The notes under the pieces are model-generated. The model was not told where the DNA came from. It saw nothing but the letters and a program-made list of their open reading frames with translations, and made no database searches. The position numbers and the translations under genes were made by a program. A stretch of DNA of 64,000 bases. Origin: Allohahella sp002354735. GTDB lineage: Bacteria; Pseudomonadota; Gammaproteobacteria; Pseudomonadales; Oleiphilaceae. The stretch covers positions 2,666,001-2,730,000 of the forward strand of contig NZ_CP172312.1 of NCBI RefSeq assembly GCF_047946665.1, in the 5' to 3' direction. Shown here one piece after another: positions 37,385 through 46,301 of this stretch (positions within the stretch are counted from its first letter, which is position 1; each line of letters starts with the position of its first letter).

Positions 37385-38172
37385 TGCTGGCGGCTCTCAC
37401 CTTAGGCAGACGCCAATATGCCTCGCTGTTCCTCGGCCTGTTATTGGCCTTGGCACATGCCGAGGCCACAGCGGCTGAAATCGAATTTCCGAAACTAACC
37501 GGCCGAGTGGTAGATCAGGCAGAAATGCTGCCACCACCAGCCGAAGCGCGCGTAGGTCAGCTCTTGCAGAATCATGAAGCGGCCACTGCTGAGCAGCTGG
37601 TCGTGGTCACGGTGCCTGACCTACAGGGACAAGCGATAGAGGAATATGGCTATCAGTTGGGGAGAGCCTGGGGCATCGGTCAGGCCGACTCAAGCAACGG
37701 CGCGCTGCTCATTGTTGCGAAAGAAGAACGCAAGATTCGGATCGAAGTCGGCTACGGACTGGAGGGCCGTCTCACCGACGCGCAGAGCAAGGTCATCATC
37801 GACCAGATCATTACGCCTGCGTTCAAGCGCGGTCGCTTCGCTGAAGGCATCGAAAATGGTGTCACTGCCATGATACAGGTTCTGGGCGGGAACCCTCTCG
37901 CTACCCGGGCGCCACAGGGCCCCGGTAGCGGGGAGAAACCCACACCCTCGATCGTCGCTGGCATCTTGTTCGTCATGCTCACCCTCACTTATCTCTTCGG
38001 GGGCGGCGGGCGAGGCGGCGGACGGCGCAGAGGAATGGGCGGACTACTCGCGGGTGCAGTATTGGGCTCCGTGCTCGGTGGCGGACGTGGAGGCGGCGGC
38101 TTCGGTGGTGGCGGTGGCTTTGGCGGAGGCGGCGGCAGCTTCGGTGGCGGCGGCGCCTCAGGTGGGTGGTAG
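37384..38172 (+). CDS. TPM-domain protein with glycine-rich tail (YgcG-like)
   Basis: 262 aa. Signal peptide, TPM domain (residues ~35-165: GRVVDQAEMLPPPAEARVGQLL, VVTVPDLQGQAIEEYGYQLGRAWGIG, IRIEVGYGLEGRLTDAQ), one membrane helix (~195-210), then a Gly/Arg and Gly/Phe tail typical of YgcG-type proteins. Translation is coupled to lemA (ATGA overlap). Function is unknown; some TPM proteins act in photosystem repair in plants. Confidence 0.92.
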   Translation: MLAALTLGRRQYASLFLGLLLALAHAEATAAEIEFPKLTGRVVDQAEMLPPPAEARVGQLLQNHEAATAEQLVVVTVPDLQGQAIEEYGYQLGRAWGIGQADSSNGALLIVAKEERKIRIEVGYGLEGRLTDAQSKVIIDQIITPAFKRGRFAEGIENGVTAMIQVLGGNPLATRAPQGPGSGEKPTPSIVAGILFVMLTLTYLFGGGGRGGGRRRGMGGLLAGAVLGSVLGGGRGGGGFGGGGGFGGGGGSFGGGGASGGW

Positions 38173-38257
38173 TGGTCGTGTGAGCGGTTACCATCACGCC
38201 GCCGCTTCACATCTCGTGCCTCAATAATGTTTCAATTTACAGAGATAAGGTCCATCA

Positions 38258-38875
38258 ATGTCGCTGCTGACAAAAGAAGAATGCGCCCAGGTTGCTGCTG
38301 CCATAGAACAGGTAGAACAACGGACAGATGCCGAACTGGTTACCGTTCTGGCTCGTCAGGCCGATGATTACACTTACATCCCGTTATTGTGGGCGGGCAT
38401 CGTCGCGCTCATCCTGCCCGGGGCGGTGAACTATTTTACCGAATGGTACAACGCGCATCAGCTGCTGCTGATTCAGTGGATGATATTTATCGGCTTGAGC
38501 CTGTTGTTCAGGATTCCACAGGTGCTTCATCTGCTCATCCCGGATTCGGTGGCGCATTGGCGGGCATCTAACCTTGCTCGCCGTCAATTTCTGATGCAGA
38601 ACCTGCACCGCACTGCAGGCGGCACCGGCATGCTGATCTTCGTATCAGAGGCCGAACATTATGTGGAAATTCTGGTTGATAACGGCATATCTGAGAAATT
38701 GCCGGACTCGAGCTGGGAAATCATCGTTGATGACTTTACGACACAGGTGAAAGCGGGCCAGACGCTGGCAGGATTTATCGACTGTGTCAAAGCCTGTGGT
38801 GATCTTCTGGCGCAGGAACTACCTGCCACTCATGGCCGAAACGAGCTATCAAACCGACTCGTGATCATTGACTGA
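38258..38875 (+). CDS. TPM-domain membrane protein
   Basis: 205 aa without a signal peptide. A TPM-like start (EECAQVAAAIEQVEQRTDAELVTVLAR), two membrane helices (~residues 47-65 and ~70-88), then the second part of the domain (FVSEAEHYVEILVDNGISEKLPDSSWEIIVDDF). Third gene of the lemA-TPM-TPM set, 85 bases after the previous gene. Confidence 0.87.
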   Translation: MSLLTKEECAQVAAAIEQVEQRTDAELVTVLARQADDYTYIPLLWAGIVALILPGAVNYFTEWYNAHQLLLIQWMIFIGLSLLFRIPQVLHLLIPDSVAHWRASNLARRQFLMQNLHRTAGGTGMLIFVSEAEHYVEILVDNGISEKLPDSSWEIIVDDFTTQVKAGQTLAGFIDCVKACGDLLAQELPATHGRNELSNRLVIID

Positions 38876-39150
38876 TAGGCTGCAAGTCACGGATGGCGGG
38901 ACACCGGCCAAAAGCGACAGCATAGTGTAGGCGTTCACTTACAGACTTTGGAGACTTGAGCGCTAGGTTCAGCTCAAATTTTAACCTATTGTATGCGTCA
39001 TCAGCAGGTTGAACGACGAGCTGGTGCAACGGAAGCCAGGAGGCGCGCCCGGATCAAGGATGATCCAGTCAAGGATGACACGGGCACTGACGTTGGGATA
39101 ATTCTGGATATGGACTTCTACAGGCACAGGCAGGATGCCGCAGCCTATTC

Positions 39151-39181
39151 AGCTGATGTGAACAGGATGGTCACATCAGCT
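39151..39181. terminator. Hairpin overlapping the stop of the C13 protease gene
   Basis: AGCTGATGTGA / TCACATCAGCT, a perfect 11-bp stem with a 9-nt loop; the TGA of the leftward protease gene (39176-39178) lies in one arm. It sits in the 300-base gap after the convergent TPM gene. The rest of that gap holds no supported gene. No T-run. Confidence 0.5.
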
Positions 39182-40588
39182 ACCCGGGAGACCAGCCTGG
39201 CTGGTCGTCCCGGACTTCTTTCTGCTCGCCCAGTGCTTCTCCATATAAGCTTCAATAGTCTTGCCAACAGCAATTTGCGGCTCAGACGGCGTAAACCCCT
39301 CGTCCGCTTCCCGGCTCGCTATTACAGCGCGAGCGGCATCAAAAGCCTCGATAAAGTTCGTATTCTCTGCGAGCGCTTCCACTAGAAAAGCTCGTCCAAA
39401 GTAAGTGTATTCTGCGTCGTCCGTGCACCCGAAGGATGTTCTGTCGGCTCTTGATGCTGTGATCACCATCGTGGATTCGTCTGCCAGTAACGGGATGTGC
39501 CCCCCGGAATAGCAGCTCGAAACGATGATGACCTTCCACTTGAAACCGCTGTTTTCCACCAGAGTGGCCAGACCAGCTGCTGGTAGGTCGTTGAGGGGCA
39601 AGTTCGCCAGAACGGTACCGACGTCATGATTCTCTGCGCCGTGACTGGTAATAAAGAGGTAGAGAATATCCTCCTCCGGCTGCGCGATCTGCTTCAACCA
39701 CTGAAGACTAGCGGCAAGATTCGAAGTGATGGCCAGGGCCTGCGTGCCGATATTTTCAGCCTCATTGATCAATGACAGGCTTCGACCGCTGGTACCGAAT
39801 CGCTCATCAAAGCGCTGTCGGGCGAAGCGGATTTCATTGGCGAACACCCGCTGATCGCCCCACGGTGCATAGCCGACGAAGTAGGCATCGATTTCACCTG
39901 CCCGTGACGGCTCGAGTGATTGCAGTTGCTGCGCAAGAATTGCTGGTTGACTTGTCAGAACCGACTCTACGTCGAGTTCAGGCTGTGCTTCGGTCGCTGC
40001 TGATGCCTCACTCACTGCATAGCTGGCAGGCACCCAGAATTCGAAGGGGTAGAGATAATAAGGCGGCAGTTGAACAAGCACGACAAAGGCAAGCGTAGCC
40101 AACCAGCGCCTAAAGGTAGCGGACTCTCTATCGGCTCGCACTGCCAGCTTCAGAACGCGGAAAATCACCAGCAGGAGCCATAGCTGCAGCAGCCAGTAGA
40201 TGACCGACCCCACTAGTCCAGAAGGACTCCAGTGCTGATACAGTGCAGTGAACAACTGGAGCCAGAATACCGCGTTAAGAAAGATCACCGGAAAACGAAA
40301 CTGCAGTAAGCGACTGCCCAGGAACCGACTGATCAGAACGCCAGAGAGCAGGACCAGCAGGATGAATACCGATTCAGGAAACAGGCCCTCCGCCTGAAAC
40401 AACGCTGCTTCCTCGATCTCTGCCCGCTGCAGGCCGGCTGCAACCAGAACATTCAGCAAGGCAACGCTCCAGAATGCAGAGACCGTATAGCGGAAGCCGA
40501 TCAGATCGAGTGGTCGAAACAGTATCAGCCTCAGCCCGGCGATGAGATTGAATAACAATGTTGGCAGCATGGCGTTCCGCTTGAGCAT
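39176..40588 (-). CDS. Membrane-anchored C13 (legumain/caspase-like) peptidase
   Basis: 470 aa from ATG 40588. The N-terminal half has about five membrane helices (LLFNLIAGLRLILF to VVLVQLPPYYLYPF, residues ~5-200). After them a soluble, probably periplasmic domain follows with the clan CD dyad: FITSHGAENHD (His) and IIVSSCYSGGHIP (Cys), matching legumain-type C13. The substrate is unknown. An upstream extension to 40774 would overlap the neighbouring gene and looks spurious. Same strand as the unknown membrane protein that ends 40 bases upstream. Confidence 0.88.
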   Translation of the reverse strand: MLKRNAMLPTLLFNLIAGLRLILFRPLDLIGFRYTVSAFWSVALLNVLVAAGLQRAEIEEAALFQAEGLFPESVFILLVLLSGVLISRFLGSRLLQFRFPVIFLNAVFWLQLFTALYQHWSPSGLVGSVIYWLLQLWLLLVIFRVLKLAVRADRESATFRRWLATLAFVVLVQLPPYYLYPFEFWVPASYAVSEASAATEAQPELDVESVLTSQPAILAQQLQSLEPSRAGEIDAYFVGYAPWGDQRVFANEIRFARQRFDERFGTSGRSLSLINEAENIGTQALAITSNLAASLQWLKQIAQPEEDILYLFITSHGAENHDVGTVLANLPLNDLPAAGLATLVENSGFKWKVIIVSSCYSGGHIPLLADESTMVITASRADRTSFGCTDDAEYTYFGRAFLVEALAENTNFIEAFDAARAVIASREADEGFTPSEPQIAVGKTIEAYMEKHWASRKKSGTTSQAGLPGS

Positions 40589-40628
40589 TTGAGATGGCGT
40601 GCATCCTAGCAGCGCCCGAACCCAGGCA

Positions 40629-41528
40629 CTAGCGGATGGCCCGGAGAAGCGCGAGCAGATCTGGCGCAAACTGAGCCAGCCCCGCGAGCCTGCCTGCGAA
40701 ATCGAGCCCATCCTTGCGGCTCTGCAGCAGATTCTGCTCCACCTGATCCACCAGATCATGGAGATAGCGCTCACCTCGCCAGCGATTCACCATCCACTCA
40801 CTGACTGGAGCGAGCACCGGCGTCAGAACGACGGCTACGCCGAGACCACCTACCGCACCCGCAACGCCGACCCAGGCTGGTATACCGCTGAACTGCAGCC
40901 AGAGGGCGCCCCACCAGGATTGTGACGCCACATAGACTGCAGAGGCCGTGGCGCTGCCTGCCGCCAGGGCGCTCCCGAACGTAACGTTGATGCCACTAGT
41001 TCGAGATACGACGCCGATGAGCATGAAAACGAGAAGATCACGAGCGCCCTCGCTGGGGGTACTCAAGCGTTGAAGCTCACCGGATAGAAAACGCTCCACC
41101 AGTTCTAGCCGATCCTGGCTGGCCAGGTTCTGAAGCAGATCCTCGCAGGCTTCTAGCCTTGGATCTGTCTGCAAGAGCCTCGCTTGCAACTTACGCTGTA
41201 GCCCGGGCAGATCCAGCATATCGTTGCGAATGAGCTGCATCATGGCTGCCTCCTTACCGCTTAGCCTTTGCGGGCTCGAAGGCTCAACGGCAGCTTTACG
41301 CGGCAACAGCCCCCTTACCCCATGCCAAATAGTTCTCGGCATGCTCACGAGGTCACGCGGGATGTCCCTTCGATGCGCCCAGTGACGTCTGGCTATCGCA
41401 CGGACAGATAGCAGTTCGTCTTCACAGATGCCTGCAACGCGGGCTCGTGCCGCCTCAAAATGTGCCTGCATTATCTCGCGCAATGCCGACTCCGTATCTG
41501 CCTTCAAACTCGTATGTTGCAAACTCAT
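40629..41528 (-). CDS. Membrane protein of unknown function
   Basis: 299 aa from ATG 41528 (ATG 41585 and GTG 41591 are alternatives). A charged, helical N-terminal half (residues 1-180) is followed by two or three hydrophobic segments (VAGAVGGLGVAVVLTPVLAPV near residue 245; Gly/Ala-rich LAAGSATASAVYVASQ near 210) and a charged helical tail. I do not recognise the family. It precedes the C13 peptidase gene by 40 bases on the same strand, so they may be co-expressed. Confidence 0.75.
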   Translation of the reverse strand: MSLQHTSLKADTESALREIMQAHFEAARARVAGICEDELLSVRAIARRHWAHRRDIPRDLVSMPRTIWHGVRGLLPRKAAVEPSSPQRLSGKEAAMMQLIRNDMLDLPGLQRKLQARLLQTDPRLEACEDLLQNLASQDRLELVERFLSGELQRLSTPSEGARDLLVFMLIGVVSRTSGINVTFGSALAAGSATASAVYVASQSWWGALWLQFSGIPAWVGVAGAVGGLGVAVVLTPVLAPVSEWMVNRWRGERYLHDLVDQVEQNLLQSRKDGLDFAGRLAGLAQFAPDLLALLRAIR

Positions 41529-41618
41529 TACTCCACTAACAGAGCGTTCGTTGGACAGAAACTGGTCTCGACGGCGGTCTGCCATGTACACTGCCCCGCC
41601 CGAGATTCAGAGCAGAAC

Positions 41619-42503
41619 ATGGAGACTATGCAGGCCCATCCACTCAAGGCAGATCTTATACTCGTCATCGTCACACTACTGGCTGCGGCAGGGTGGATTT
41701 TTTCACGTGAGACACTGCAGGGCATGCCACCGCTACTATTTATCGGCATCCGTTTCCTTGGAGCCGCCGCATTACTTGCGCTGTTATCGAAACACCATCT
41801 GAAGACGACGTCGAGGACACAGTGGCGCGCTGGCTTACCCTCAGCCATCTGCTTCTCGGTCGCACTCGTGGTTTGGATCCACGCGCTTCAGCGAACCGAG
41901 CACGTTGGTGTTGGTGCTTTTATTACCAGTCTGGCAATCGTTCTCGTGCCGGTGGCGGGCTGGCTGATATACCGTGAGCTGCCGCAGCGAGCACAATGGT
42001 ACTCGTTGCCGGTTTCCGCAGCAGGACTTGTGTTCCTGGCCACCGATGATCTTACGCAGCCCGACCGGGGACACCTCCTGTTCGCTGTGGCGGCGGTACT
42101 CTTCGCCATACATTTTACGCTCACCGGACGCGCTGTGCGTTTACTACCGGCACTGCCGCTCACCATTACCCAGCTCGCCATGGTGGGGATAGTTACGCTG
42201 GGCATTTCCGCAATATTTGAAACCTGGCCAGACAGTGTGACACCGGCTATATGGGGCTGGTTACTGGCGAGCCTTGTGCTCGCCACTGCAATGCGGTTTT
42301 ACCTGCAGACTCGTGCACAGGCACTGTCTTCAGCCAATCATGCGGCGGTGATACTGACTCTCGAGCCGGTGTTTACAGCATTGCTGGCCGGCTTCTGGCT
42401 GGACGAGACACTCAGCGCAGCCCAACTGACGGGTTGTCTGCTCATCTTCGGCGCCATGCTGATTGCACGGTGGTCGGTGATCAAAGCCCTTTGGGGGAAA
42501 TAA
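41619..42503 (+). CDS. EamA/DMT-family transporter
   Basis: 294 aa with ten predicted membrane helices in two EamA repeats (DLILVIVTLLAAAGWIFSRE... and LLFAVAAVLFAIHFTLTGRAV...). Drug/metabolite transporter superfamily; the substrate is unknown. ATG 41619 or ATG 41628 is the start; the latter has GGAG just upstream. Divergent from the unknown membrane protein. Confidence 0.92.
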   Translation: METMQAHPLKADLILVIVTLLAAAGWIFSRETLQGMPPLLFIGIRFLGAAALLALLSKHHLKTTSRTQWRAGLPSAICFSVALVVWIHALQRTEHVGVGAFITSLAIVLVPVAGWLIYRELPQRAQWYSLPVSAAGLVFLATDDLTQPDRGHLLFAVAAVLFAIHFTLTGRAVRLLPALPLTITQLAMVGIVTLGISAIFETWPDSVTPAIWGWLLASLVLATAMRFYLQTRAQALSSANHAAVILTLEPVFTALLAGFWLDETLSAAQLTGCLLIFGAMLIARWSVIKALWGK

Positions 42504-42529
42504 AGCCTCGACTGCCGGGCGGCGCCTGG

Positions 42530-42745
42530 TCAGGCATCCACGCTTCTCATGGCCTGATCCTGATAGTCTGCGTCGCCCTCTTCCGTCATGTCCCCCTTGA
42601 GAGAAGCCGCAACTGCCGTCGCGCCCTCGGTACCACGCTTTAGCCAGGCCTGAACCGCGTCTTGCGCTTCCTGGATGTCGGTAAACCGGCCGTCACTAAT
42701 TGCCGCCCTGATCAATTGCTCCACACTTTCGATTCTGTCCTTCAT
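42530..42745 (-). CDS. Small acidic helical protein
   Basis: 71 aa from ATG 42745 (MKDRIESVEQLIRAAISDGRF...), predicted helical, acidic end (KGDMTEEGDADYQDQ). I do not recognise it. Its ORF fills the gap between EamA and the hydrolase gene, and a GAGG lies upstream of the start. It may be a real small gene. Confidence 0.45.
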   Translation of the reverse strand: MKDRIESVEQLIRAAISDGRFTDIQEAQDAVQAWLKRGTEGATAVAASLKGDMTEEGDADYQDQAMRSVDA

Positions 42746-42905
42746 TGAGCGAACCCTCATCTTATCGTCTTGACCAGTGCATCTATTCGTTCAAGGCCAA
42801 TCGCCTCCAAGGCTGCCCACGTACCTCGCTCCAGATGGTTGGAGACGCCTGAGCGAACCAGCTATCGCTGCACCATATATTGCTCTATACGCTTTGGAGA
42901 ACCCA

Positions 42906-43484
42906 ATGTCTGAATCGTTTCCCGAAAATTCGCCAACGGTCCTGCTCATCATCGACATGATGAATGACCTGGAATTCGAAGATGGCGAAGCCATGTTGCC
43001 TGGCGCAGTGTCTGCAGCGAAAGCTATTGCCAAGCTGAAACAGGACGCCAGGCAGCGAGGCGTGCCGATCGTTTACGTCAACGACAACTTTGGCAAGTGG
43101 CGGTCCAACTTCGCTCAGATCGTTGATCACTGCCTGCACGACGGCGTGCGAGGCAAAGAGCTTGTCGAACTGCTCGAGCCGGACGAAGACGACTATTTCG
43201 TCATCAAGTCCAAGCATTCAGGCTTTTACGGCACCACACTCGAGATTCTTCTGCGCAACATGGGCGCTCGCCACCTTGTCCTCACCGGTATTACTGCAGA
43301 TATCTGTGTACTGTTCACAGCCCAGGATGCCTACATGCGCGACTATGATATCGTAGTACCCCGGGACTGCGTGGCCTGTGTCGAGGAGGACACCAAGCTT
43401 TTCACGCTCAAGCATCTCGAGCGCGCCTGCAAGGCGACGATCGTGGATACCGACAACATGAAATGGGATTTTGACAGTGAGTGA
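42906..43484 (+). CDS. Isochorismatase-like cysteine hydrolase
   Basis: 192 aa from ATG 42906, with GGAGA six bases upstream. Isochorismatase/nicotinamidase-like fold with the catalytic Asp (LLIIDMMND), Lys (FVIKSKHSGFYGT) and Cys (LTGITADICVLFTA, the cis-peptide region followed by Cys). The metal-binding Asp-x-His of true nicotinamidases is not seen, so PncA activity is unlikely from sequence. It overlaps nadE by 8 bases; the coupling hints at a link to NAD or a related amide, but that is inference. Confidence 0.88.
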   Translation: MSESFPENSPTVLLIIDMMNDLEFEDGEAMLPGAVSAAKAIAKLKQDARQRGVPIVYVNDNFGKWRSNFAQIVDHCLHDGVRGKELVELLEPDEDDYFVIKSKHSGFYGTTLEILLRNMGARHLVLTGITADICVLFTAQDAYMRDYDIVVPRDCVACVEEDTKLFTLKHLERACKATIVDTDNMKWDFDSE

Positions 43485-45543
43485 GTCCGCCACGCGTTTT
43501 AACGATATCTATCACCACGGCTACGTCAGGACGTCCGTCGGCATACCACAAGTCAAGGTTGCCGATCCGGAGTTCAACACCGGACGCATCATCGATCTTG
43601 CCAGACAGGCAGATAGCCAGCAGGCGGCGTTATGCCTGTTTCCCGAGCTCTGTATCAGCGCTTACACCTGCGGTGATCTCTTCCAGCAGGAAGCCCTGCT
43701 CGATGGCTGCCTGATCGCGCTCGAGCGCATTGTCGATGCCAGCAAAGGCTTGATGCCCGTTCTGCTTGTTGGCGCGCCTCTGCGAATCGAAGGTCGCCTT
43801 TTCAACTGCGCGCTTGCCATCCATCGGGGTCGCATACTTGGCGTGATCCCGAAGTCCTATCTACCCAACTACAGAGAATTTTATGAAAAACGGCACTTCA
43901 GTTCAGGCCGGGACTGCGGTCTGCGCGAAGTCAGGCTGTTCGGCGAAGTGCTCCCCTTCGGACCGGATATCATTTTCGATGCCGTGGACGTACCCAACTT
44001 CCGCCTTCATGCAGAGATCTGCGAAGATGTCTGGGGCCCTATTCCGCCCAGTACCTATGCGGCCCTGGCTGGCGCTACCGTACTAACGAACCTGTCCGCG
44101 AGCAACATCACTGTCGACAAGGCACGCTATCGTTCCGATCTTTGTGCCAGACAGTCAGGCGCCTGCGTGGCTGCCTATCTCTACACAGCCGCGGGCTTCG
44201 GTGAGTCCACTACCGATCTGGCATGGGACGGCCATGCAATGATCTATGAAAACAACGACAAGCTCGGTGAAACTGAGCGCTTTCTCGACCAGGAGCAGCT
44301 ACTGGTCCGCGACGTCGACCTCGAGCGGCTGGCTCAGGATCGCATGCGCTTGACCACCTTTCAGGACGCTGTGGTTGCCCATCAGGATAGAGTGATGGCT
44401 GTGCGACGGGTGACGTTCGAGCTGAAGCCGGCCAGGGCCTGTCTGCCATTGAGACGACAGGTCGAACGTTATCCGTATGTGCCCAGTAACCCCTACAACC
44501 TGGACCAGCGCTGCTTCGAGACTTACAACATTCAGGTGCACGGCCTGGCCAAGCGACTGCAGTCCTCCGGCTTCGAGAAACTTGTCATTGGGGTATCCGG
44601 CGGTCTGGACTCAACTCATGCCCTGATCGTCGCCGCTCGTACGATGGACAAGCTCAAGCTCCCGAGAAGCAATATCCTTGCTTACACTATGCCCGGCTTT
44701 GCGACCAGCATGAAAACGAAGAACAATGCGCATGCGCTCATGAACAGTCTGGGTGTCAGCAGCAAGGAAATTGATATACGGCCGTCCTGCATGCAGATGC
44801 TCGAAGATATTGGCCACCCATATAGCCGGGGCGAAGAGATCTACGACGTGACCTTCGAGAATGTGCAGGCTGGAGAACGTACTTCGCACCTGTTCAGACT
44901 TGCGGGCCAGAACCACGCCCTCGTGCTCGGCACTGGAGATCTTTCGGAAATAGCGCTCGGCTGGATGACCTACGGTGTGGGCGACCATATGTCGCATTAC
45001 AACGTCAACGCCAGCGTACCTAAAACGCTGATTCAGCATCTCATTCGCTGGATAGCGGCTGGCGATGAATTTTCGGCGGCGACCAACGACATACTCGTTT
45101 CGATCGTGGATACCGAAATCTCACCTGAACTCGTACCAGGCAATGTCGACTCGGATGAGCCTGCCCAGCTGACCGAGTCCAAAGTCGGACCCTATGAGCT
45201 GCAGGATTTCAACATGTACTACATCACTCGCTTTGGATTTTCGCCACCCAAAGTCGCGTTCATGGCCCTGCACGCCTGGCAGAACGCTGCGGAGGGTGAC
45301 TGGCCGAGTACAGTGCCAGAGGCTGCCAGAAAGCAGTATACGCTCGAGGAGATCCGCCACTGGCTGGAAGTCTTCTGCTTCCGCTTCTTCAAGATCAGCC
45401 AGTTCAAGCGCTCTGCCATGCCGGATGGACCGAAGGTTGGCTCGGGTGGCTCGCTTTCGCCACGAGGCGATTGGCGTGCCCCCAGTGATGGCGAGGCTAC
45501 CCTCTGGCTGCAGCTGATCGAAGACATTCCCAAAAAATCGTAA
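43477..45543 (+). CDS. nadE: Glutamine-dependent NAD(+) synthetase
   Basis: 688 aa from GTG 43477. Final step of NAD synthesis: the N-terminal nitrilase-like glutaminase domain (Glu in LFPELCIS, Lys in GVIPKSYLPNY, Cys in AEICEDVWGP) feeds ammonia to the C-terminal synthetase with the PP-loop GVSGGLDSTHAL and the LGTGDLSEIALGW motif. This is the long two-domain form. Starts inside the preceding hydrolase gene, so the two are translationally coupled. Confidence 0.96.
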   Translation: MSESATRFNDIYHHGYVRTSVGIPQVKVADPEFNTGRIIDLARQADSQQAALCLFPELCISAYTCGDLFQQEALLDGCLIALERIVDASKGLMPVLLVGAPLRIEGRLFNCALAIHRGRILGVIPKSYLPNYREFYEKRHFSSGRDCGLREVRLFGEVLPFGPDIIFDAVDVPNFRLHAEICEDVWGPIPPSTYAALAGATVLTNLSASNITVDKARYRSDLCARQSGACVAAYLYTAAGFGESTTDLAWDGHAMIYENNDKLGETERFLDQEQLLVRDVDLERLAQDRMRLTTFQDAVVAHQDRVMAVRRVTFELKPARACLPLRRQVERYPYVPSNPYNLDQRCFETYNIQVHGLAKRLQSSGFEKLVIGVSGGLDSTHALIVAARTMDKLKLPRSNILAYTMPGFATSMKTKNNAHALMNSLGVSSKEIDIRPSCMQMLEDIGHPYSRGEEIYDVTFENVQAGERTSHLFRLAGQNHALVLGTGDLSEIALGWMTYGVGDHMSHYNVNASVPKTLIQHLIRWIAAGDEFSAATNDILVSIVDTEISPELVPGNVDSDEPAQLTESKVGPYELQDFNMYYITRFGFSPPKVAFMALHAWQNAAEGDWPSTVPEAARKQYTLEEIRHWLEVFCFRFFKISQFKRSAMPDGPKVGSGGSLSPRGDWRAPSDGEATLWLQLIEDIPKKS

Positions 45544-45554
45544 GCGATCAGCAT

Positions 45555-45593
45555 GCGGCCTGACGCCTGGCGGTCGGGATAAGGTCAGGCCGC
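45555..45593. terminator. Hairpin between convergent nadE and EEP genes
   Basis: GCGGCCTGAC / GTCAGGCCGC, a perfect 10-bp stem with a 19-nt loop; the TGA of the leftward gene (45585-45587) lies in the right arm. No T-run. Confidence 0.5.
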
Positions 45594-46301
45594 CCTGCTG
45601 GCAATCGTGATATCGGCTTCGATGGGATAGTGATCTGAGAACACACGGGTCTCAGGCGTTTTGAGCACGCGTGCGGAGTGCACTGTCATTCCTGGTCCCG
45701 ACCACAGCCTGTCCAAGCCGAAGATAGGGCATCGTGTAGGAAACGTCGCGCCAACCGGGTGCGGCGTCAGCAAGCGGTTGACCCGTCGCAAGAGCTTGGA
45801 AAAGATCTGCCATTCATTGAAATCGCCGCCTACCAGAAGTGGTGCCGCCTGTCCCATCTCAAGACGCTTGAGGTGACTGCTCAGCTTCTCGAACTGCGCA
45901 CTGCGCTCGATGCGCTTCAACCCTTTATGCGCGTTGAGGAGATGCAGCGGTCCACTTGGCGTCTGCACAATCGCTTCCTGAATGTTCCGCGGTTGTCGTC
46001 CTTCGTGCGTGACATCTATTGTCTGATTGAAGCTGATCGGAAAGCGGGACATGACAGCATTGCCGTACCAGCCGTGCTCGCTGGCGACAGCCGGCGACGA
46101 GACGAGTTGCGAAAAATGACCGGCGCAGAGATCTTCGATATCCTGATCGCCATCCCGTTCTGCCGGCCTGGTGTCCATCTCCTGGAGCAGCACGACGTCC
46201 ACTTCACGTGCGGCAAGAAACTCACCGATACGCTTGTAACTCTGCTGACCGTCGATGCCAACACCACTGTGAATATTGTAAGTGACTACGCGAATACTCA
46301 T
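45585..46301 (-). CDS. Endonuclease/exonuclease/phosphatase-family protein
   Basis: 238 aa, EEP fold: VVTYNIHSGVG (Asn), LLQEMDTR (Glu), LLVGGDFNEW (Asp/Asn) and a final FSDHYPIEADI (Asp-His). No signal peptide. The start overlaps the PLD gene by 4 bases. This gene pair (EEP with PLD-VTT) suggests action on phospholipids or phosphoinositide-like headgroups; substrate unproven. Confidence 0.9.
   Translation of the reverse strand: MSIRVVTYNIHSGVGIDGQQSYKRIGEFLAAREVDVVLLQEMDTRPAERDGDQDIEDLCAGHFSQLVSSPAVASEHGWYGNAVMSRFPISFNQTIDVTHEGRQPRNIQEAIVQTPSGPLHLLNAHKGLKRIERSAQFEKLSSHLKRLEMGQAAPLLVGGDFNEWQIFSKLLRRVNRLLTPHPVGATFPTRCPIFGLDRLWSGPGMTVHSARVLKTPETRVFSDHYPIEADITIASRAA

Noticed and set aside
37989..38210. 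Proline-rich minus-strand frame opposite the TPM gene
   Set aside because: It is the antisense image of the glycine-rich tail; the proline runs reflect GGC/GGT repeats.
38993..39385. 130-aa plus-strand frame in the TPM-C13 gap
   Set aside because: It is Arg-rich, without a recognisable domain, and overlaps the 3' end of the protease gene in antisense. The hairpin there better explains the region.
42906..43484. Hydrolase upstream of nadE as nicotinamidase PncA
   Set aside because: The metal-binding Asp-x-His of PncA is not visible; kept as an isochorismatase-like hydrolase.
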